Origin: Novosphingobium sp. EMRT-2
Lineage (GTDB): Bacteria > Pseudomonadota > Alphaproteobacteria > Sphingomonadales > Sphingomonadaceae
Direction of reading: 5' to 3'
Assembly: GCF_005145025.1 (NCBI RefSeq)
Contig: NZ_CP039697.1
Location: 62,001 to 126,000, forward strand
Length of the DNA: 64,000 nucleotides
Positions 36,177-43,830 of the stretch are shown in pieces (the stretch's first letter is position 1; each line of letters starts with the position of its first letter). Position numbers and translations under genes: made by a program. The notes beneath the pieces are model-generated. The model was given only the letters and a program-made list of their open reading frames with translations, was not told the DNA's origin and searched no databases.

Positions 36177-37082
36177 TCAGCGCAACCGCAAGCCCTGTTC
36201 CAGCACGGGCACGAGCCAGTCGAGGAAGGCGCGCAGCCGGTGGGAAAGCTGACGGCGGTGGGGATAGACCAGAGAGACTGGCAACGGTTCGGCCCGATGA
36301 TCCGGCAGCACTGCGATCAGCTTCCCGCCGGCGATATGATCCGCCACGTCATAGGCGGGGATTTGGATCAGCCCGAGACCGGCCAGCGCGCCGGCGATCA
36401 GCGCTTCGGCGCTGTTGACGGTCAGCCGGGCGCGCAGGGAACGGGTCAGGACCTGCCCGTTATCGATCCACTCCCACGGCTCTACCCGTCCGGTGGTGGG
36501 GGAGGCGTAAGCCACGGTCCAGTGCCGGTCGAGATCCGCCGGGGTGTCAGGTGTGCCATGCGTGGCAAGATAGCCGGGGCTGGCGACGTTGATGAGTTCC
36601 AGCTCGCCCAGCCGCCGCGCGATCAGGCCGGAATCGGCGAGTGGCCCCACGCGCAGCGCGCAATCGATGCCGTCTTCCACCAGATCCACCGCACGGTCGC
36701 GCACGCCGAGTTCGATGTCGATGTCGGGATAGGCGGCCAGAAATCCGGGCAGCGCCGGTGCCACGATCAGTCGGCCCACGCGCCCCGGCAGATCGACGCG
36801 GATGCGCCCGGACGGTGTCGCGCCGGCCTGGCGGAACAGCCCCTCGGTCTCCTCGAAATCGGCAAGAAGATTCTGTGCGCGGGCGTAGAGCGCTTCGCCA
36901 TCGGAGGTCAGTGCGACGCGCCGTGTCGTCCGGTTGAGCAGGCGCGTGCCGAGCCGGGCCTCAAGCTCCTGAACGGCCGCCGAAACCGAGGAGCGTGGCA
37001 GGCCCAGAGTGTGCGCGGCGTGCGTGAAGCTGCCGGCCTCGGCCACGCGCGTGAAGATGCGGAAGAGATCGACGCGATCCAT
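36177..37082 (-). CDS. LysR-family transcriptional regulator
   Basis: A 301-residue LysR protein. An N-terminal winged helix-turn-helix (FTRVAEAGSFTHAAHTLGLPRSSVSAAVQELEARLG in pieces) is followed by the LTTR substrate-binding domain (GRIRVDLPGRVGRLIVAPALPGF). It is of the AaeR/DsdC-like single-effector type. It is divergent from the SDR gene, with 112 nt between the two starts, so it probably regulates that gene. The effector is unknown. Confidence 0.88.
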   Translation of the reverse strand: MDRVDLFRIFTRVAEAGSFTHAAHTLGLPRSSVSAAVQELEARLGTRLLNRTTRRVALTSDGEALYARAQNLLADFEETEGLFRQAGATPSGRIRVDLPGRVGRLIVAPALPGFLAAYPDIDIELGVRDRAVDLVEDGIDCALRVGPLADSGLIARRLGELELINVASPGYLATHGTPDTPADLDRHWTVAYASPTTGRVEPWEWIDNGQVLTRSLRARLTVNSAEALIAGALAGLGLIQIPAYDVADHIAGGKLIAVLPDHRAEPLPVSLVYPHRRQLSHRLRAFLDWLVPVLEQGLRLR

Positions 37083-37194
37083 TGTTCGTTAATTCTGGCT
37101 AATAATGCCAGGATTACAAGCTTTATCCCACAATTTCCGCAAGTATCACAGGGCCATGCATCACGCATGAGCACATTTGACGTGGGAGACCAGA

Positions 37195-37968
37195 ATGACG
37201 GATCATTCGATCAAGGGAAAAACGGCCATCATCGCGGGAGGCGGCAAGAACCTGGGTGGCCTTATTGCCCGTGATCTTGCCGCGCAGGGCGCGCGGGCGA
37301 TCGTTGTCCATTACAACAGCGCGGAGACCGCCAGTGCCGCGCGCGAAACCGTGGCCGCGATTGAGGCGGCCGGCGCGCAAGCGCTGGCCATCCAGGCCGA
37401 TCTGACGACGGCGGGCGCGGTCGAAAAGCTGTTCGCGGACGCCGTCGCGGCGTTCGGCCGGCCCGACATCGCGATCAACACCGTCGGCAAGGTGCTGAAG
37501 AAGCCGGTGCTCGAAATCAGCGAGGCGGAATACGACGCGATGAGCGCGATCAACGCCAAGTCCGCGTTCTTCTTCATCAAGGAAGCGGGCCGCACGCTCA
37601 ACGATCACGGCAAGATCGTTACGCTGGTCACCTCGCTGCTCGGCGCGTTCACGCCGTTCTATTCGACCTATGCGGGCACCAAGGCGCCGGTCGAACACTT
37701 CACCCGCGCGGCGGCCAAGGAATTTGGCGAACGCGGCATTTCGGTCAACGCAGTCGGCCCCGGCCCGATGGACACGCCGTTCTTCTACGGCCAGGAAAGC
37801 GCCGATGCGCAGGCCTATCACAAGAGCGCGGCCGCGCTTTCCCCGTTCACCGATACCGGCCTTACCGACATCCGCGACATCGTGCCGCACATCCGCTTTC
37901 TGGTATCGGACGGCTGGTGGATGACCGGACAGACCATCCTGGTAAACGGGGGCTACACCACCAAGTAG
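37195..37968 (+). CDS. SDR-family oxidoreductase
   Basis: A 257-residue short-chain dehydrogenase. The nucleotide-binding motif is IIAGGGKNLGGLIA, a slightly altered TGxxxGxG. Catalytic residues are Ser in TSLLGAF and Tyr-X3-Lys in YAGTKAPV. A C-terminal VNGGYTTK closes the fold. ATG 37195 is used because GGGAGACC precedes it and an upstream TTG adds only six non-conserved residues. The substrate is not predictable. It is divergent from a LysR gene and ends before a strong bidirectional hairpin. Confidence 0.83.
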   Translation: MTDHSIKGKTAIIAGGGKNLGGLIARDLAAQGARAIVVHYNSAETASAARETVAAIEAAGAQALAIQADLTTAGAVEKLFADAVAAFGRPDIAINTVGKVLKKPVLEISEAEYDAMSAINAKSAFFFIKEAGRTLNDHGKIVTLVTSLLGAFTPFYSTYAGTKAPVEHFTRAAAKEFGERGISVNAVGPGPMDTPFFYGQESADAQAYHKSAAALSPFTDTGLTDIRDIVPHIRFLVSDGWWMTGQTILVNGGYTTK

Positions 37969-37975
37969 CGCAACC

Positions 37976-38018
37976 GGTCCGCAAGCCGGGTCTTGCCTGC
38001 CCGGCTTGCGGACCGATC
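37976..38018. terminator. Bidirectional intrinsic terminator
   Basis: Perfect 15-bp arms GGTCCGCAAGCCGGG (37976-37990) and CCCGGCTTGCGGACC (38000-38014) enclose a 9-nt loop and are followed by GATCCTTTATT. It sits between the convergent SDR gene and the phytase-like gene. Confidence 0.8.
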
Positions 38019-38020
38019 CT

Positions 38021-39277
38021 TTATTGCCCCTCGATCCGCTTCAGGAACTGATCGAGCGGGCACAAGCCCTTGATCCCGCGCGCTTCGCAGCCCGCGATCG
38101 GGAGGACCGGCGCGGACGGGGGCGAGGCTGCGGTCAGGGTGGCGGCGCTGCGGATCTGGGAAAGCGATTGCGTGCGATAGCGCACGCGCACGAACAGCGC
38201 GCCATCGGCCGCGCGCAACCGCTCGAGCACCAGTGCGCCGCCGGGCGAGGGATCGTCGGCGGCAAGCCCGGGCGCCTGCCAGTGGACGTCCAGCAGCCCG
38301 CCGAGATTGGCGACATTGGTATCATGCCCGGCGATCATCGTGACACGGGTTTCGCCGGTCAGACCTTCGCGCACGATCGGCGCCAGCCCGGCGAAATTGG
38401 TCAGCGCGACATAGTGGGGACGGGCGAGCAGGCGGAATTCGAGCGCGTGGAAGGCGGAAAGGCGGCCGATGTCGGCGGCGCTGGCACGGCCCCAGCCAAC
38501 CTGGGCCAGCGGCTTGCCTTCGGCATATTCGAGCAGCAGGATCTGCGCGGCCGTCGATGCCCGGTCGAGCGCGCCGGACAGTTTGGGGCGTCCATTGGCC
38601 TTTGCCGGCACCAGCGCGGTCGGTTGCGCGGATACGCCACAGCCCGCCCGGCGCGCGCCGCACAGGATCGCGTCCAGGCGGGCCAGCAGGGGGCGGTGGG
38701 CGGCGGCGATTGCGCCGATACCATCGGGAGCGGTAGCGGCCCGCACGGCGGCGTCCGCTTGCGTGGAATCGTAGGGTGAAAGGCCGGCTTCGATCGCGTT
38801 GAAGCGCGGGTCCGGTTCATCCTGCGGTCTGTGATCGATCGATAGCGCGCATCCGGGCGCCAACGCGTCGCTCCAGCTTTGCGCCGTGGCTATCGTGCGC
38901 TGGTCGCTGTCGGCGACGATGCGGACGGCGGCGGGCTGCGGGCAGCCGTGCGCCGGCATCAGGCCTTCGGTGCGAAGCCGGGCTCCGTCCCAAGCCCCGA
39001 GACGCGAAACCGCAAGCGCGCCGTGCGGAGTCAACCAGCCGGGCTGGACCGGCCAGTCGGGCCAGCGTTCGGGCGTGACATCGGCGGGCATCGCCGGGGT
39101 CTTGGTGGGCGGACGCACGCCGTGGCGCATGACCAGTACCACCCGGTCCACCACCAGCGGCGCGGCAGCGGGCGCGCGATGCGCGTGCCGGCGCGGCGCT
39201 GCCTCGACCATCGGGGCTAACGCGAGGGCAAGGGCCGCGCCCGCGCCCATCGCCAGAACCACGCGCTTCAACGCCAT
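38021..39277 (-). CDS. Histidine-type acid phosphatase (phytase/AppA-like)
   Basis: A 418-residue secreted enzyme of histidine phosphatase clade 2. A signal peptide (GAGAALALALAPMVEAAP) precedes the catalytic VLVMRHGVRPPTK (RHGxRxP); the C-terminal proton donor motif is IAGHDTNVANLGGLL. Members hydrolyse phytate, glucose-1-phosphate or other phosphomonoesters in the periplasm. ATG 39277 is chosen because GAGGCG lies 5 nt upstream; ATG 39289 overlaps the receptor stop (TGATG) and is possible. It directly follows an STN-type TonB receptor with its own sigma/anti-sigma pair, suggesting uptake coupled to dephosphorylation. Confidence 0.86.
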   Translation of the reverse strand: MALKRVVLAMGAGAALALALAPMVEAAPRRHAHRAPAAAPLVVDRVVLVMRHGVRPPTKTPAMPADVTPERWPDWPVQPGWLTPHGALAVSRLGAWDGARLRTEGLMPAHGCPQPAAVRIVADSDQRTIATAQSWSDALAPGCALSIDHRPQDEPDPRFNAIEAGLSPYDSTQADAAVRAATAPDGIGAIAAAHRPLLARLDAILCGARRAGCGVSAQPTALVPAKANGRPKLSGALDRASTAAQILLLEYAEGKPLAQVGWGRASAADIGRLSAFHALEFRLLARPHYVALTNFAGLAPIVREGLTGETRVTMIAGHDTNVANLGGLLDVHWQAPGLAADDPSPGGALVLERLRAADGALFVRVRYRTQSLSQIRSAATLTAASPPSAPVLPIAGCEARGIKGLCPLDQFLKRIEGQ

Positions 39278-39288
39278 CGAACGCCTCA

Positions 39289-42069
39289 TCAGAAGTGGAC
39301 CTGCACGCCACCGCGCAGTTGCGCGCCATAATGCTCGCGCTCGACGAGGTAGGGCTTGCTGCCGATATAGCGCCGCCAAGGCGCGTCGGTAAGGTTGATC
39401 GCATCGCCGAACACGGTCACCTGCGGCACGACCTGGTAGCTGACATGAAGATCGAGCTGGCCGTTGGCGTCGGTGTACTGGTCGGTGGCGGCGCTGCCGC
39501 CCAGCGTATCGAGATAGGCCGAGCGGTAGTTGAAGGCGAGCCGCGCCGAGAGGCCGTACTTTTCGAAGAACAGTTGCACGTTGCCGAGGTCGCGCGATTG
39601 GTAGCCCAGCGGGATGGCGCCGGGGCGGATGGCGTTGGCCGTGGCATGGCCCCAGACGTGGGTGTAGTTGGCCGAAACGCCGAAGCCGCCGAGGAAGCCG
39701 GGCAGGCCGGTGAACTGCGTCTGGAGGTTGAACTCCACGCCGCTCACCGTCTCGCGGTCGGTGTTGACCGGCTGCGTCACCGTCGCCGCTGCATAGGTGA
39801 CGCCGCCGGCGGTGATGTTGCTGCCCTGGCGGAAGGCCGAATAGATCGGGTTGTCGATGTTCTTGTGGAAGAAGCCGGCCGAAAAGATCGCGCCGGCGGT
39901 GGGGTAGTATTCTATCGAGAGATCATAGTTGCGCGCCCGGTAGGGCTTGAGATCGGGGTTGCCCAGCGCGATCGCGGCCAGCGCCGGGTTCGAGGTGTCC
40001 ACGCTGACGAACGGCGCCAGCGTGCTGTAGTTGGGCCGCCCGATCGAGGTGGTAACGGCCCCGCGCAGCACCAGGTTGCGCGCCGCGTCGATGCGCGCGT
40101 TCAGGCCGGGGAAGGCATCGGTATAGCTCTTTGCGCCGAAGCTGTTGAAGCCATCGTTAAGCGTTGATGCGGCGTTGACGATCTTGGCCTTGGTCCGATC
40201 CCGCGTGTGTTCCACGCGCACGCCGGGCACCAGCGTCAGCGCGCCGATGCGCAGCGTGGCCATGGCATAGCCGGCAATGATCTGCTCGCGCACATCATAG
40301 TCCGAAGCGAGCGTCGCGGAAAGCGAACCGGCCGCATCGACCTTGCCCACGGCGGGATTGGCGAGGAAATAGGCCCGCGCCGCGTCGTAGTCGATGCGGT
40401 TGCCGAACGTGAACTGGCTGCCGTAGAAGCTGGTGTCCTCGGTGGCGGCGACGTTGCCGATCGTCCAGGGGGTGCTGCCCGCGGTGTAGTTGGTGCGGTC
40501 GCGGTCGTCCGCCTTGTGCCGGTCGAGCACCTTGAAGCCGATCTTGATCGAGGAATCGTCTCCCAGCGCCAGCGGATGCGTGTAGTCGGCGCGGCCCTGC
40601 CACAGTTCCTCGTAGGCGTGGCGGGTCTCGAAGTTGACCTTGCTGAAGGTCAGCGAAGGGTCGGTGAAAGCCGCTGTCGTCGGCACCAGCGTGTAGGGTT
40701 CGGTCGACGGGTCGTAGGTGAGCGTCAGTGCGCCCTTCTTGGTGGTGAAGGTGAACTCGCTGCGGATCGGGTCGGTCTTCACCGCCTTGGTCCAGTTGGC
40801 CGACAGTTCCAGTGTGCCGCCGCCGAGGTTGGAAAACTCGCCGCCCAGCGTCGCCGACTTGGTGTTGTCGTTCTCCTCGCGGTGCCGCACCAGGATCGTG
40901 CCGGTGCCTTTCAGCGTAGGGTTATAGGCGGTGACGGCAAGACGGTTCTGGTCGCGCGTCTCATGGTCCTCGAACTTCGAATAGCTCGTCTTGAGGTAGA
41001 GCTTCACGTCGCTGCTCGGCCGCCAGTCGAAGTTGCCGACCACGCCAAGCCGCGTGCGGGTGAGGTTGTAATCGCGCAGGCCGTTGCCATCGGGCACGCC
41101 CGCGGCGTTGTAGTTGGTCGAGCCCTGGAAGTTCTCGCTTTCGATCGGTCGGCGCGAATAGTTGACCGACACAATCGCGCCGAACTGTTCGCCGGTGCCG
41201 AAGCGGCCGCCCACGGTGCCGTCGATTTCGTAGGGTGACTTGCCGTTGAGATCGTATCGGCCGACCGAGGCGCGCCCATCGAGGAAGAACGGCTTCTTGC
41301 TGTCGAAGCCGGTGCGCGTGCGGATCGCCACTTCGCCGGCGATGGCGTTGGCGTCCTGGCTCGGCAGCAGCGACTTGGTGACCGCGACCGACTGGATCAT
41401 CGCCGAGGGCAGGTCGTCCAGCTTCACCTGGCGGCCGTCCGGTTCGGGCGCGGGCAACGTCTGGCCGTTGAGCGTGACGTTGAGCAGGCCCGGATCGATG
41501 CCACGGATGATCGCGTAGCGGCCTTCGCCCTGGTCGTTGGCGACGGACAGGCCGGGCAGGCGCTTGATCGCTTCGGCGACGTTCTGGTCGGGCAGTTTGC
41601 CCACATCGTTGGCGTGGAGCGTTTCGATCGTGTTGGTCGCCGCCTGCTTTTCGGCGGCGGCCTCGCGCTGCGCCGCGCGCACGCCGGTGACGATGATTTC
41701 GGGCTGCGGGCTGCTATCGCCCGCGCCGGGCTCCCCCGGCACCGCGGGCGCCGCCTCGCCATAGCGGCCCGCCACGATCACGTAGATGCCCTCGCCGGTG
41801 CTGCGCGCGGTCAGCCCGGTATCGGCCAGCATGTGCGCCAGCGCCTGTTCCACGGTCATCCGCCCCGCGATCGCACGGGTGTGGCGGCCGCGCGCGACGC
41901 TACCCGAAACCACGATCTGCACGTTGGCCTGCCGGGCGATCTGGCGGACGGCACTGCCCACGTCCTGCGCGGGCACGTCGAAGGTGACCGCCTGTGCCAG
42001 CGCGGGAAACGCGACGAGACCGGCCGCGACGAATGCGAAGGCGGAAACCTGACGAAACTTCGGCAGCAT
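39289..42069 (-). CDS. TonB-dependent receptor with STN signalling domain
   Basis: A 926-residue receptor. The signal peptide (AFVAAGLVAFPALAQA) is followed by an STN domain (VTFDVPAQDVGSAVRQIARQ; RMTVEQALAHML), which contacts an anti-sigma factor. Then come a TonB box EIIVTGVRAAQ, a plug with GLLNVTLNGQTLPAPEPDGR, and a long barrel ending GGVQVHF. ATG 42069 starts the signal peptide. The STN domain, together with FecR and FecI genes immediately upstream, identifies a transducing receptor that reports ligand binding to the sigma factor. The linked phosphatase points to a phosphorylated ligand, perhaps inositol phosphate. Confidence 0.9.
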   Translation of the reverse strand: MLPKFRQVSAFAFVAAGLVAFPALAQAVTFDVPAQDVGSAVRQIARQANVQIVVSGSVARGRHTRAIAGRMTVEQALAHMLADTGLTARSTGEGIYVIVAGRYGEAAPAVPGEPGAGDSSPQPEIIVTGVRAAQREAAAEKQAATNTIETLHANDVGKLPDQNVAEAIKRLPGLSVANDQGEGRYAIIRGIDPGLLNVTLNGQTLPAPEPDGRQVKLDDLPSAMIQSVAVTKSLLPSQDANAIAGEVAIRTRTGFDSKKPFFLDGRASVGRYDLNGKSPYEIDGTVGGRFGTGEQFGAIVSVNYSRRPIESENFQGSTNYNAAGVPDGNGLRDYNLTRTRLGVVGNFDWRPSSDVKLYLKTSYSKFEDHETRDQNRLAVTAYNPTLKGTGTILVRHREENDNTKSATLGGEFSNLGGGTLELSANWTKAVKTDPIRSEFTFTTKKGALTLTYDPSTEPYTLVPTTAAFTDPSLTFSKVNFETRHAYEELWQGRADYTHPLALGDDSSIKIGFKVLDRHKADDRDRTNYTAGSTPWTIGNVAATEDTSFYGSQFTFGNRIDYDAARAYFLANPAVGKVDAAGSLSATLASDYDVREQIIAGYAMATLRIGALTLVPGVRVEHTRDRTKAKIVNAASTLNDGFNSFGAKSYTDAFPGLNARIDAARNLVLRGAVTTSIGRPNYSTLAPFVSVDTSNPALAAIALGNPDLKPYRARNYDLSIEYYPTAGAIFSAGFFHKNIDNPIYSAFRQGSNITAGGVTYAAATVTQPVNTDRETVSGVEFNLQTQFTGLPGFLGGFGVSANYTHVWGHATANAIRPGAIPLGYQSRDLGNVQLFFEKYGLSARLAFNYRSAYLDTLGGSAATDQYTDANGQLDLHVSYQVVPQVTVFGDAINLTDAPWRRYIGSKPYLVEREHYGAQLRGGVQVHF

Positions 42070-42200
42070 TGAAAGACCCCCATGAACGCCCGGAAAAGGC
42101 GGGTTCGGGGTTCTGACGGAGCAGCACGGCATTTCCTTATCCGTTGCGGCGTTTTTTTGGTGTCGGATTGTTTCGCCGCCCCTCCGTTTCCGGACCTGAT

Positions 42201-43184
42201 CTATTTGCGGGCGGAAATGACGATGTCGTCTTCACCGATGGTCGCGGTGCCGTTCACGCTGGCCGCGACCGCGCGAGCAAAGCCGATCGGATCGTTCATC
42301 CGGAATGCGCCGTAGAGCGGTTCTCCCGCCAGCCGGGCCGGATCGGCCAGCCGGACCTGCAGATGATTGTGCCGGTTCATTTCCGCCACCGCCTCTCCGA
42401 TCGGTTCGCCATCGAGTTCGAGCTGCCCGCTGGTCCAGCCGAGCGCCCGATCCATCGCGGCGGCGGACAGGATCTGGATCGGCGGAGCGGAGGCGTTGCC
42501 GGCGGCACGCGGGAACCGCGCCCGGTTCCCGGCAACGAGCCGGGTCAGCGTGCTGCCGGCCTCCACATTCACCGCCCCTTCGCGCACCAGCACGTCGACG
42601 AAGCCCGCGTCGGTGTCGTCGGTGATCTGGAAGACGGTGCCGACGTCGGTGATGGTCACGTCGCCCACGATCACGCGGAACGGCTTGCCGGGATCGTGGG
42701 CGACATGGAACAGGGCCTTGCCGCGCACCAGACGGGTGACGCGCGCGTCGTCATTGATGCGGACATCCACACGGCTGCCGGCGTCGACCGACACGGACGA
42801 TCCATCGCGCAACGCCAGCGCGCGCACTTCGCCACGATCCGTTTCGAACGTTTCCGCACGAGGCAGGTTGAGGAAGCCCAGCACGGCGAGCGAGGCAGCC
42901 AGTACCGCGCCCGCTGCAAACCAGCGCCGGCCCTTAGCCGGGCTCTTATCCGCGATTTCGATCGGAAGCGGCGTTTCCGATGGCGCGCGCCGGTCTTCGG
43001 GAGAACCGCCGCCCAGCATGGCCAGCGTGGCCTGCGCGCGCAGCAACGCGCCGGCACGCGCTGGATCGGCGTTCAGCCAGTCTTCCAGTCCGGGATGCGC
43101 GTCGGACGGCGCCGCATCAATCCGGGCCGCCCAGGCGGCGGCCTCGTCTTCAACCGTAAACCCCGAATTTCCGCCGCTCGTCAA
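42201..43184 (-). CDS. FecR-family anti-sigma factor
   Basis: A 327-residue protein. The N-terminal DUF4880 cytoplasmic sigma-binding part reads EDEAAAWAARIDAAPSDAH...DPARAGALLRAQA. One membrane helix follows near residue 95 (WFAAGAVLAASLAVLGFL), then the FecR periplasmic domain (TDRGEVRALALRDGSSVSVDAG) and a C-terminal STN-like DUF4974 (GEPIGEAVAEMNRHNHLQV). The start is uncertain. TTG 43184 fits the family length and overlaps the sigma-factor gene by 35 nt; no ATG or GTG lies between it and the conserved domain. It should transmit the receptor signal to the sigma factor. Confidence 0.82.
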   Translation of the reverse strand: MTSGGNSGFTVEDEAAAWAARIDAAPSDAHPGLEDWLNADPARAGALLRAQATLAMLGGGSPEDRRAPSETPLPIEIADKSPAKGRRWFAAGAVLAASLAVLGFLNLPRAETFETDRGEVRALALRDGSSVSVDAGSRVDVRINDDARVTRLVRGKALFHVAHDPGKPFRVIVGDVTITDVGTVFQITDDTDAGFVDVLVREGAVNVEAGSTLTRLVAGNRARFPRAAGNASAPPIQILSAAAMDRALGWTSGQLELDGEPIGEAVAEMNRHNHLQVRLADPARLAGEPLYGAFRMNDPIGFARAVAASVNGTATIGEDDIVISARK

Positions 43185-43749
43185 CGTCCGTAAAGTCCTT
43201 CTCGCGCGGGCTGTCGCCAGGGCCGCATCCGGGGTCCGTGCGCAGCGCCCGCTGGATCGCGCGCAGTGCCTTCTGCACGTCGTTCTCCACCACGCTTTCG
43301 CTGACGCCAAGCCGTTTCGCGATTTCCCTTTGGGATAACCCTTCCATCCGTTTCAGCGTGAAGATCGTCCGGCACCGGTCGGGCAGGTCCGCCAGCAACC
43401 GGTCCACCAACCGGAGCTGCTCGCGCGCCGCGACCGTCGCTTCGACGCCAACTGCTTCATGCTCGACGAACAGGTTGGCATTTTCCGTAACGTCCTCGAA
43501 CCGGATGATCCGTTCGCGGCGCAGCCGATCACGCCGCAGGTTCTTGACGATCTGCATGAAATAGGCGCCGGGCCGGTCGATATGGTCGACGCTGCGCAGG
43601 GTGGCGAGCCGGCAATAGGCATCCTGCACCAGGTCGTCCGCATCGGCATCGCACACACCCGCGCGCCGCAGGGCGGAGCGAACCTGCGGTTCCTGCGGCA
43701 CCACGTAAAGGGCCACCCAGCGGATGATGTCTGATGGAGCTGCTGGCAC
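43150..43749 (-). CDS. ECF RNA polymerase sigma factor, FecI family
   Basis: A 199-residue sigma factor with region 2 (DADADDLVQDAYCRLATL; GAYFMQIVKNLRRDRLRRE) and region 4 (LPDRCRTIFTLKRMEGLSQREIAKRLGVSES). The start is GTG 43749. Its 3' end overlaps the anti-sigma gene, and the STN receptor and phosphatase genes follow, so it most likely activates this unit in response to receptor occupancy. Confidence 0.88.
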   Translation of the reverse strand: MPAAPSDIIRWVALYVVPQEPQVRSALRRAGVCDADADDLVQDAYCRLATLRSVDHIDRPGAYFMQIVKNLRRDRLRRERIIRFEDVTENANLFVEHEAVGVEATVAAREQLRLVDRLLADLPDRCRTIFTLKRMEGLSQREIAKRLGVSESVVENDVQKALRAIQRALRTDPGCGPGDSPREKDFTDVDERRKFGVYG

Positions 43750-43830
43750 GGTGCGATCTTTTCCGGATCTCCGCGCTAGGTTGCATTTGCGTAACCTTCA
43801 TGACAGCGACGGGCCGATCGCCGCTGCCGT

